Of a DNA stretch of 6,282 nt, positions 1 to 4,520 are shown in pieces; position 1 is the first letter of the stretch, and each line of letters opens with the position of its first letter. The notes under the pieces are model-generated. The model was not told the origin of the DNA and searched no databases. It saw nothing but the letters and a program-made list of their open reading frames with translations. The DNA is from Clostridia bacterium (GTDB taxonomy: Bacteria; Bacillota; Clostridia; Oscillospirales; CAG-272). The translations under genes and the position numbers were made by a program. The stretch covers positions 1-6,282 of the forward strand of contig JAFTXB010000138.1 of NCBI GenBank assembly GCA_017461825.1, written 5' to 3'.

Positions 1-50
1 ACGTGTTCATAGTCACGCTGGCAGTAGAATGCCGTTTTCCTGTCGCTCAT
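1..50 (-). CDS. 5' end of an unidentified gene, downstream partner of the M20 amidohydrolase
   Basis: On the minus strand an ATG at 50-48 opens a frame that stays open to the window edge and gives MSDRKTAFYCQRDYEH. It starts four bases after the TAA stop of the amidohydrolase gene (57-55). A strong AAGGAGG lies at 66-60, inside the last codons of that gene, so the two are very probably one operon with coupled translation. The 16 visible residues are too few to assign a family. The Tyr-Cys-Gln-Arg-Asp-Tyr string faintly recalls the N terminus of some C39-like papain-fold peptidases, where a CQRDY-type motif precedes the catalytic cysteine, but this is only a guess. That a gene starts here is fairly sure; its product is unknown. 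Confidence 0.65.
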   Translation of the reverse strand, partial: MSDRKTAFYCQRDYEH

Positions 51-54
51 CGCC

Positions 55-1230
55 TTACGCCTCCTTGGGATTTTTCATGCCCTCGATGCCGTTCATGTGA
101 TCGAGCACAAAGCGGACGAAAACGTTGACACCTATGTCAAGTGCATTCTCGTCGATGTCAAAATTGACCTGATGCAGCCCTGCGGTGATGCCTCGCGCTT
201 CGTTGCGGATGCCGAGGCGGAACATGGCGGACGGCTTTTCCTGTGCCATGTAGGAGAAATCCTCGCCACTCATACTGCGCTTTTTCATGGGCAGTACGCG
301 GTCTTCCCCAATTGCACGCTCAGCCGACTTTTTAAGGCATGCCGTAACGGTGGGATCATTGCAAACAACGGGATAAAATTTAACCTCTTCAAACACAAAG
401 CTACCGCCGCCCGACAGTGCGGTTGCCTCACAGATCGCTTGGATGCGGCTCATGATCCTTTCATCGACCTCGGCGCGGTAAGTACGAAGTGTGCCAAACA
501 TGGAGCAGGCATCGCAAACGATATTGTTGGTCTCGCCTCCGTGGATCGCGCCGATATTGAGAATGGCGGGCTCGCATGCGTCGACCTCCTTTGCTACCAT
601 CATCTCGATAGATGTATAGGCGCGTACCGCCATCATAATGGCATCGGCTCCTGTATGCTGATCGGCGGCATGGGCACTTGTACCGTAAAAATGCAGGCGG
701 AAACCGTGGCTGATTGCGTTTTGCTCTCCCGAAGCCAAGGCAACACATCCCGCATCATAACCCGCATCGCAATGGAGGGCGACCGCACAATCAATATCTT
801 CCATCACACCGTCCTCTACCATGAGCTTGGCACCCGACGTGGAATACTCCTCCGCCGCCTGAAACAGAACCTTGACGCGGCAGTTGATCTCATTTCGCAT
901 CTCAAACAGCCGTTTGACGGTTGCCAGCGCGATCGCTGTGTGGGCATCGTGTCCGCAGGCGTGCATCTTGCCCTCATTTTGGGAGCGATACGCTACGTCG
1001 TTTGCCTCTTGGATCGGAAGCGCGTCGATATCGGCGCGGATGCCGACGGTAAAGTTTGTTTTTTCGGGATTGACGGTTGCAACGATACTGCTTTTTCCGT
1101 ATTCCTCTGTATAATCGACACCGATCGTGTCAAGCTCACGACGCAAAAGAGCCAATGTGCGCGCAAGGTCAAAGCCGACCTCGGGGTACATGTGAAGCTC
1201 CCGTCGGATCTCTCTTGCATACTCATTCAT
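55..1230 (-). CDS. M20-family metal-dependent amidohydrolase (amidase/N-acyl amino acid hydrolase type)
   Basis: A cytoplasmic hydrolase of the M20D (HipO/AbgB/IAA-amino-acid hydrolase) group; the family removes acyl groups from N-acylated amino acids or related amides using a two-metal centre. The 391 residues fit the usual length. Visible family motifs are HMYPEVGF (residues 13-20), a GIRADIDALPIQE stretch (63-75), the metal motif MHACGHDAH (89-97, with Cys92, His94 and Asp95), the catalytic Glu pair E127-E128 in FQAAEEY, His153, the lid/dimerisation motif GTSAHAA (183-189) and a late His353 in AGLHQVNFDIDE. All expected metal ligands are present, so the enzyme should be active. The ATG at 1230-1228 has a G-rich Shine-Dalgarno (AAGGGGG, 1246-1240) nine bases upstream. 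There is no signal peptide. It is the first gene of a minus-strand operon, with a promoter at 1264-1292. The exact substrate cannot be read from sequence; hippurate, N-acetyl-diaminopimelate or another N-acyl amino acid are all possible. Confidence 0.93.
   Translation of the reverse strand: MNEYAREIRRELHMYPEVGFDLARTLALLRRELDTIGVDYTEEYGKSSIVATVNPEKTNFTVGIRADIDALPIQEANDVAYRSQNEGKMHACGHDAHTAIALATVKRLFEMRNEINCRVKVLFQAAEEYSTSGAKLMVEDGVMEDIDCAVALHCDAGYDAGCVALASGEQNAISHGFRLHFYGTSAHAADQHTGADAIMMAVRAYTSIEMMVAKEVDACEPAILNIGAIHGGETNNIVCDACSMFGTLRTYRAEVDERIMSRIQAICEATALSGGGSFVFEEVKFYPVVCNDPTVTACLKKSAERAIGEDRVLPMKKRSMSGEDFSYMAQEKPSAMFRLGIRNEARGITAGLHQVNFDIDENALDIGVNVFVRFVLDHMNGIEGMKNPKEA
60..66 (-). promoter_or_regulatory. 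Ribosome binding site inside the 3' end of the amidohydrolase gene
   Basis: Read on the minus strand, 66-60 is AAGGAGG, nine bases before the ATG at 50-48. It overlaps the final codons of the M20 gene and supports both the start of the partial downstream gene and translational coupling of the pair. Confidence 0.7.
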
Positions 1231-1263
1231 AACAAAGCGCCCCCTTATTTCTGCATTATCTCC

Positions 1264-1292
1264 ATTATATCACAATCCAACGCCTTTTGCAA
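1264..1292 (-). promoter_or_regulatory. Sigma-A type promoter of the amidohydrolase operon
   Basis: On the minus strand TTGCAA (1292-1287) and TATAAT (1269-1264) are separated by exactly 17 bases. Transcription would start near 1257, about 27 bases before the ATG. The -10 is perfect and the -35 matches four of six positions. The -35 sits within a small inverted repeat, GCCTT-TTGC-AAGGC (1282-1295), which could be an operator in this divergent region. Confidence 0.75.
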
Positions 1293-1313
1293 GGCATTTC
1301 CAAAATTCCCTTT

Positions 1314-1320
1314 GAAAGGA
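1314..1320 (+). promoter_or_regulatory. Ribosome binding site that fixes the start of the dehydratase-type gene
   Basis: GAAAGGA at 1314-1320 stands six bases before the ATG at 1327. The reading frame is open upstream as far as position 97, but that part lies antisense to the M20 gene. This site together with the start of family similarity marks 1327 as the true start. I found no convincing forward promoter in 1231-1313. Confidence 0.7.
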
Positions 1321-1326
1321 ACTCCC

Positions 1327-2619
1327 ATGGAAAAGAATTACGTACAATTTACAAAAGAAATGAAAGAGGAGTATACGATCCTCGCTCCCAACATGCTCCC
1401 CATGCATTTTGAGCTGATCCTGCAGGTCATGCGAAATTATGGATACAAGATCGATCTGCTCAAAACAGAAGGAAGGCAGATCGTGGACGCGGGACTGAAA
1501 TATGTACATAACGACACCTGCTACCCCGCCCTGCTTGTGATCGGTCAGTTTATCGACGCAATACAAAGCGGTAAATACGATCCGCACAAGGTGGCACTCC
1601 TGCTCTTTCAGACAGGCGGCGGCTGCCGCGCCTCCAACTACGTCTCGCTCCTTCGCAAGGCGCTTGCAAAGGCGGGATACGGCTACGTGCCTGTGATCGG
1701 CTTTAGCCTCTCGGGAATCGAAAAGCACCCGGGATGGAATCTGTCGGTTCCGATCCTGCACCGCATGGCATACGGAATTCTGTACGCCGATCTCCTGATG
1801 TCACTTGTGAACCAATGCAAGCCCTACGAGGTGCGCGCGGGTGAAGCGCAGGCACTTGCCGATCGCTGGACGAAAAGCCTTGCCGACGAGATGTATAACA
1901 GCCGCGTGCTGTCCTATAAACGGATCAAAGAAAATTACCGTCGGATCCTGCGCGATTTTAACCGCGTGGAGCTGCGCCACGTGCAAAAACCGCGCGTGGG
2001 GATCGTGGGTGAGATCTTCGTAAAATACTCGCCTCTCGGAAACAACCGTTTGGAGGACTTCCTCGTGCGCGAGGGAGCTGAGGTGGTGGTTCCGGGGCTA
2101 CTCGATTTCTGTCTGTACGTTGTCTACAACAATATGGAGGATGTAAGGCTTTACGGCATCAACAAGCTGATGGGAAGGATCTACGGGCTGGCGTACAAAT
2201 TTCTCAACGGAAAGGTACGCGACATGATCGAGATCATGAAGGAAGAAAGCGATTTCCGCACACCAACGCCATTCCCACATACGGCGTCGCTGGTGGAGGG
2301 CTGTATCCACCACGGCACCAAGATGGGCGAAGGGTGGCTGCTCACCGCCGAGATGCTGGAGCTTGCCGACAGCGGGATCAACAACCTCGTTTGCACCCAA
2401 CCCTTTGGCTGTCTCCCCAACCACATCTGCGGCAAGGGCATGATGAAGCCGATCAAGGAAAAGCTGCCGAACGTCAACATTGTGGCGATCGACTATGACC
2501 CGGGGGCGACGGCGGTCAATCAGGAAAACCGACTGAAGCTGATGCTGGCGAATGCGCGTGATGCCGCCGAGCCTGCGCCGAGTAAAAAAACGACGGTGCG
2601 TGAAACGGTGACGGTATAA
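1327..2619 (+). CDS. 2-hydroxyacyl-CoA dehydratase/activase-related protein, stand-alone C-terminal module
   Basis: A 430-residue protein resembling the C-terminal part of the large (about 1,400-residue) CoA-dehydratase activase-like proteins of anaerobic Firmicutes (COG3581-like). Those usually carry BadF/BcrA-type ATPase domains at the N terminus. Typical segments are HNDTCYPALLVIGQF (61-75), LLFQTGGGCRASNY (92-105), the GIVGEIFVKYSPLGN region (225-239) and the Cys-rich tail CTQPFGCLPNHICGKG (356-371). The conserved cysteines C65, C100, C326, C356, C362 and C368 are candidate iron-sulphur ligands, as in dehydratase subunits, but their role here is inferred. The last 20 residues are polar and probably disordered. 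There is no signal peptide or membrane segment. The gene diverges from the M20 gene and is followed by a REP-like element and then by rubrerythrin with its own promoter, so it appears monocistronic. No ATPase partner lies beside it. The biochemical reaction of this subgroup is not established, so I give no gene symbol. Confidence 0.85.
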   Translation: MEKNYVQFTKEMKEEYTILAPNMLPMHFELILQVMRNYGYKIDLLKTEGRQIVDAGLKYVHNDTCYPALLVIGQFIDAIQSGKYDPHKVALLLFQTGGGCRASNYVSLLRKALAKAGYGYVPVIGFSLSGIEKHPGWNLSVPILHRMAYGILYADLLMSLVNQCKPYEVRAGEAQALADRWTKSLADEMYNSRVLSYKRIKENYRRILRDFNRVELRHVQKPRVGIVGEIFVKYSPLGNNRLEDFLVREGAEVVVPGLLDFCLYVVYNNMEDVRLYGINKLMGRIYGLAYKFLNGKVRDMIEIMKEESDFRTPTPFPHTASLVEGCIHHGTKMGEGWLLTAEMLELADSGINNLVCTQPFGCLPNHICGKGMMKPIKEKLPNVNIVAIDYDPGATAVNQENRLKLMLANARDAAEPAPSKKTTVRETVTV

Positions 2620-2660
2620 AAGTCGTATTCCAAAAAAGCCTTTTATCTTGTTTGCAAGAA

Positions 2661-2764
2661 TTTGTAGGGGCTGGCGCATTCGACAGCCCGTTACGAAGAT
2701 TAACAGCCATATTATATCACGGTAATCGTTACAACGGGACGTCGTGGGCGCCGTCCCCTACAAA
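2661..2764. repeat. REP/BIME-like imperfect palindrome: two inverted GTAG-hairpin units
   Basis: The ends are TTTGTAGGGGCTGGCGC (2661-2677) and, on the other strand, TTTGTAGGGGACGGCGC (2764-2748), matching at 15 of 17 positions. Further symmetric matches share the same centre (2712.5): CCCGTT/AACGGG at 2687-2692 and 2733-2738, and GATTA/TAATC at 2698-2702 and 2723-2727. By hand count 32 of the outer 44 positions pair. Each arm also folds on itself. GTAG (2664-2667) is followed directly by GGGCTG-10 nt-CAGCCC (2668-2689). On the minus strand GTAG (2761-2758) is followed by GGGACG-10 nt-CGTCCC (2757-2736). A GTAG tetranucleotide just 5' of a hairpin, in head-to-head pairs, is the known layout of REP sequences moved by REP-associated tyrosine transposases (RAYTs). 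No transposase is present here, and no direct target duplication was recognised. Confidence 0.75.
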
Positions 2765-2871
2765 AAATGCGTGTGCAAAACGCCGGACTGAACGACATTT
2801 TCCTCAAGGGGGTTCATGGGGATTTTCGTGAGGTCGTGAAAAAGCTTTTTTCAAAAAGCGCAGCAGAACTC

Positions 2872-2900
2872 TTGACAAATGCAACAGATTGTTGTATGAT
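2872..2900 (+). promoter_or_regulatory. Sigma-A promoter of rubrerythrin
   Basis: TTGACA (2872-2877) and TATGAT (2895-2900) are 17 bases apart. The -35 is perfect and the -10 has five of six consensus bases. A perfect 11-bp palindrome, TGATA-T-TATCA (2897-2907), overlaps the -10 and the expected start region. It is well placed for a repressor such as a PerR/Fur-type protein, although it does not match the classical PerR box closely. GGAGG at 2919-2923 provides the ribosome binding site six bases before the ATG. Confidence 0.85.
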
Positions 2901-2929
2901 ATTATCAAATCATTTATTGGAGGTTTATT

Positions 2930-3478
2930 ATGAGCAACACAACCAACAAGTACGCAGGTACACAGACCGAGAAGAATCTCGAAGCGGCGTTTGCGGGCGA
3001 ATCGCAGGCACGCAACAAGTACACCTATTTTGCATCCAAGGCAAAGAAAGAGGGCTTTGAGCAGATTGCGGCACTCTTCCTCAAAACTGCCGACAACGAA
3101 AAGGAGCACGCAAAGCTGTGGTTCAAGGAGCTGAATGGCATCGGTGACACCGCCGAAAACCTTGCGGCTGCCGCAGACGGCGAGAACTACGAATGGACCG
3201 ATATGTACGAGGGCTTTGCGAAGACCGCCGACGAGGAGGGCTTTCACGAGCTGGCAGCAAAATTCCGCTTGGTTGCCGCAATTGAAAAGCACCACGAGGA
3301 GCGTTACCGCGCACTGCTGAAGAACGTTGAGACCGCCGCTGTGTTTGAAAAGAGCGAGGTCAAGGTTTGGGAATGCCGCAACTGCGGTCATCTCGTGGTT
3401 GGCACAAAGGCACCCGAGGTATGCCCCACCTGCGCGCATCCCCAGAGCTATTTTGAGGTTCACGCCGAGAATTACTGA
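2930..3478 (+). CDS. rbr: Rubrerythrin (non-haem diiron peroxidase)
   Basis: A cytoplasmic enzyme that reduces hydrogen peroxide to water in anaerobes, taking electrons from NAD(P)H through rubredoxin-type carriers. The 182 residues comprise a ferritin-like four-helix domain (about 10-140) followed by a rubredoxin-like domain (about 144-182). Diiron ligands are visible as E24 in AFAGESQAR, the E57-x-x-H60 motif, E85 and E88 in GENYEW, and E119-x-x-H122. The mononuclear Fe(SCys)4 site is C149-x-x-C152 and C165-x-x-C168. This is the classical order (diiron first) and the full usual length, with no ligand missing. The start is fixed by GGAGG six bases upstream and by alignment with the family N terminus (TEKNLEAAFAGESQAR). 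It has its own strong promoter and appears to be transcribed alone. No clear terminator follows, so some read-through into yceD is possible. Confidence 0.97.
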   Translation: MSNTTNKYAGTQTEKNLEAAFAGESQARNKYTYFASKAKKEGFEQIAALFLKTADNEKEHAKLWFKELNGIGDTAENLAAAADGENYEWTDMYEGFAKTADEEGFHELAAKFRLVAAIEKHHEERYRALLKNVETAAVFEKSEVKVWECRNCGHLVVGTKAPEVCPTCAHPQSYFEVHAENY

Positions 3479-3537
3479 TTTTTTTGAAAAAAAGCGGTAA
3501 AAATTCAAAATATCACGTTCGATTTGTAAAAAAACTA

Positions 3538-3566
3538 TTGACAAATGACCGCAAAAAGGTTATAAT
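3538..3566 (+). promoter_or_regulatory. Consensus sigma-A promoter of the yceD-rpmF operon
   Basis: TTGACA (3538-3543), a spacer of exactly 17 bases and TATAAT (3561-3566) match the vegetative consensus perfectly, as expected for a ribosomal-protein operon. Transcription would start near 3573. The strong ribosome binding site GAGGAGG (3598-3604) lies seven bases before the ATG at 3612. Confidence 0.92.
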
Positions 3567-3611
3567 AAATAATGTCGCATTTTATGTCAACCGAAATGAG
3601 GAGGAAAAACG

Positions 3612-4133
3612 ATGGTTCTCGATATGCGCCCGATGCTCCGCGGTGAGGTCGACCGCATTGATATCGACTACCTTCTGACACCCGACGAAACCGACAGCGC
3701 CGAGCTGGACGGTGACGCACACGTAAAAGGCTTTGTGACCGATGAGGCAGGATATATGCATCTTGAGCTGACTGCCACGGTTGCCTACCGCGCGGAGTGC
3801 GCACGCTGTCTCGAGCCTGTGAGCGGTGATTTTTCCGTTATGCTGGAGCGTACGGTTGCCGCTGAAGGGACACTCACCGAGGAACAGCTTGAGGAAAATG
3901 TGGACGAGTATGCCGTTATTGAGGATGGCAAGCTCGATCTTGACGAAGCGATCCGTGAGGAGTTGCTTCTCTCCTTCCCCATGCGTTTTTTGTGTGATGA
4001 GGATTGCCCGGGACTTTGCCCCAAATGCGGAAAGCCGAAACGCCTTGGCGACTGCGGCTGCCCCACGTTTGAGCCCGACCCGCGCCTTGCAGTGCTGAAA
4101 ACATTGCTTGACAAAAATGAAGAAGAACAGTAA
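3612..4133 (+). CDS. yceD: YceD/DUF177 family protein, linked to 23S rRNA accumulation
   Basis: A 173-residue cytoplasmic protein of the YceD (DUF177) family, which in bacteria and plastids is linked to accumulation of large-subunit rRNA and is almost always encoded next to rpmF. Visible hallmarks are the central ECARCLEPV motif (62-70, CxxC at C63/C66), the acidic DEYAVIEDGKLDLDEAIREELLLSFPM segment (98-124) and the Cys-rich C terminus with C128, C132, C136/C139 and C148/C150, which probably binds a metal. Length and motif order are normal. The start is set by GAGGAGG seven bases upstream. The gene is first in a two-gene operon with rpmF; the 45-base gap between them holds a 7-bp hairpin. 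Its molecular mechanism is not established. Confidence 0.93.
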   Translation: MVLDMRPMLRGEVDRIDIDYLLTPDETDSAELDGDAHVKGFVTDEAGYMHLELTATVAYRAECARCLEPVSGDFSVMLERTVAAEGTLTEEQLEENVDEYAVIEDGKLDLDEAIREELLLSFPMRFLCDEDCPGLCPKCGKPKRLGDCGCPTFEPDPRLAVLKTLLDKNEEEQ

Positions 4134-4140
4134 ATTATGA

Positions 4141-4161
4141 CGTGAATATAGAAAATTCACG
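4141..4161 (+). promoter_or_regulatory. Small hairpin between yceD and rpmF
   Basis: CGTGAAT (4141-4147) and ATTCACG (4155-4161) are perfect reverse complements around a 7-base loop. The stem begins seven bases after the yceD stop and ends just before the rpmF ribosome binding site (GAGGAGGTG, 4165-4173). There is no T-run, so it is not an intrinsic terminator. It may be an RNA processing or stability element, or a binding site for translational control. A function is inferred from position only. Confidence 0.5.
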
Positions 4162-4178
4162 CAAGAGGAGGTGTAGAC

Positions 4179-4373
4179 ATGGCAGTACCAAAGAAGAAAG
4201 TATCGAAAGCACGCAGAGACAAGAGACGTTCCAACAACAGCAAGCTCTCCATGCCCGGCATGAACAAGTGTTCCAACCCCGCATGCGACGCGTTTGTTAA
4301 GAACCACTGCGTCTGCAAGGTTTGCGGTTTTTATAACGGCAAGCAGGTTCTCGACGTTAAGAAGGATGCTTAA
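4179..4373 (+). CDS. rpmF: 50S ribosomal protein L32
   Basis: The 64-residue L32 component of the large ribosomal subunit. The N terminus MAVPKKKVSKARRDKRRS is the typical basic L32 extension, and the C-terminal half is a zinc ribbon ending in the characteristic CGFYNGKQV. The second half of the zinc site is the usual C46-x-x-C49. The first half reads C31-x4-C36 where CxxC is common, with an additional Cys44, so the metal-binding loop is slightly altered. The ribosome binding site GAGGAGGTG (4165-4173) gives a clear start. It is the last gene of the yceD operon, followed at once by a strong terminator. The neighbouring plsX gene often seen in Firmicutes is absent downstream. Confidence 0.97.
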   Translation: MAVPKKKVSKARRDKRRSNNSKLSMPGMNKCSNPACDAFVKNHCVCKVCGFYNGKQVLDVKKDA

Positions 4374-4388
4374 TGTCAATACAACCTC

Positions 4389-4436
4389 AAAAAAGGGCTG
4401 TCCGATCAAACGGCAGTCCTTTTTTGATTTTTTATA
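4389..4436 (+). terminator. Intrinsic terminator of the yceD-rpmF operon
   Basis: The left arm 4389-4404 (six A, then GGGCTGTCCG) pairs with 4411-4425 (CGGCAGTCC, then six T) around the loop ATCAAA. The stem has about 15 pairs with one G-T pair and one bulged T at 4401. It is followed by GATTTTTTT. Position, stem and T-rich tail are typical of rho-independent termination 15 bases after the rpmF stop. Confidence 0.9.
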
Positions 4437-4454
4437 AAAATATCTTTCAAAACG

Positions 4455-4484
4455 TTAACCAAACCATTTTTCTTTCACTATTAT
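4455..4484 (+). promoter_or_regulatory. Candidate promoter of the ECF sigma factor gene
   Basis: TTAACC (4455-4460) and TATTAT (4479-4484) are 18 bases apart, a moderate match to the sigma-A consensus. It lies just after the rpmF terminator and 36 bases before the sigma gene start. A perfect palindrome AGAAGCTTCT (4488-4497) lies directly downstream, near the expected transcription start, and could be an operator. The gene could instead be transcribed by its own sigma factor from a different sequence. Confidence 0.4.
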
Positions 4485-4505
4485 AGCAGAAGCTTCTAAA
4501 ACGCA

Positions 4506-4516
4506 AAAGGAGGTGA
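4506..4516 (+). promoter_or_regulatory. Extended ribosome binding site of the sigma factor gene
   Basis: AAAGGAGGTGA is a near-complete complement of the 16S rRNA 3' end, seven bases (counting from AGGAGG) before the ATG at 4521. It firmly sets the start and implies efficient translation, which is notable for a regulatory protein. Confidence 0.85.
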
Positions 4517-4520
4517 GCAG

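Larger units (their letters stand above)
2620..2929. other. 310-base intergenic region between the dehydratase-type gene and rubrerythrin
   Basis: I see no protein gene here. The first 40 bases contain only a weak CTTG-TTTG-CAAG hairpin and no canonical terminator. The 104-bp palindromic REP-like element at 2661-2764 follows and may serve as the transcription barrier. From 2765 to 2870 there is unassigned sequence, including an A/T-rich inverted repeat (GCTTTTT/AAAAAGC, 2844-2859). The rubrerythrin promoter and ribosome binding site fill the end. Confidence 0.7.

Noticed and set aside
97..1326. Plus-strand reading frame open for 410 codons ahead of the dehydratase-type gene, suggesting an 840-residue fusion protein
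   Set aside because: It lies entirely antisense to the M20 gene and its divergent control region, and family similarity begins only at Met 1327, which has its own ribosome binding site. The minus-strand product has all M20 motifs, so the plus-strand extension is a shadow of biased codon use.
2661..2764. Reading the palindrome as a simple intrinsic terminator
   Set aside because: The stem is interrupted, the arms are farther apart than in terminators and no T-run follows; the paired GTAG-hairpin layout fits a REP-type element better, although it may still hinder transcription.
2767..2929. Plus-strand frame starting at 2767 and running into rubrerythrin
   Set aside because: It has no ribosome binding site, begins beside the repeat element, crosses the rubrerythrin promoter and shows no family features.
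3479..3537. Possible terminator after rubrerythrin (T7-G-A7 and TTGAA/TTCAA repeats)
   Set aside because: The pairing is only A/T-rich with a loop too small to form, or five pairs without a following T-run, so I cannot call a real terminator.
2804..3544. A 246-codon minus-strand frame opposite rubrerythrin
   Set aside because: It overlaps rubrerythrin, whose ligand motifs are complete, shows no recognisable domain, and its composition is that of an antisense shadow.
3582..4409. A 275-codon minus-strand frame opposite yceD and rpmF
   Set aside because: It would run through the yceD-rpmF operon and its terminator in antisense, and the plus-strand products are unmistakable.
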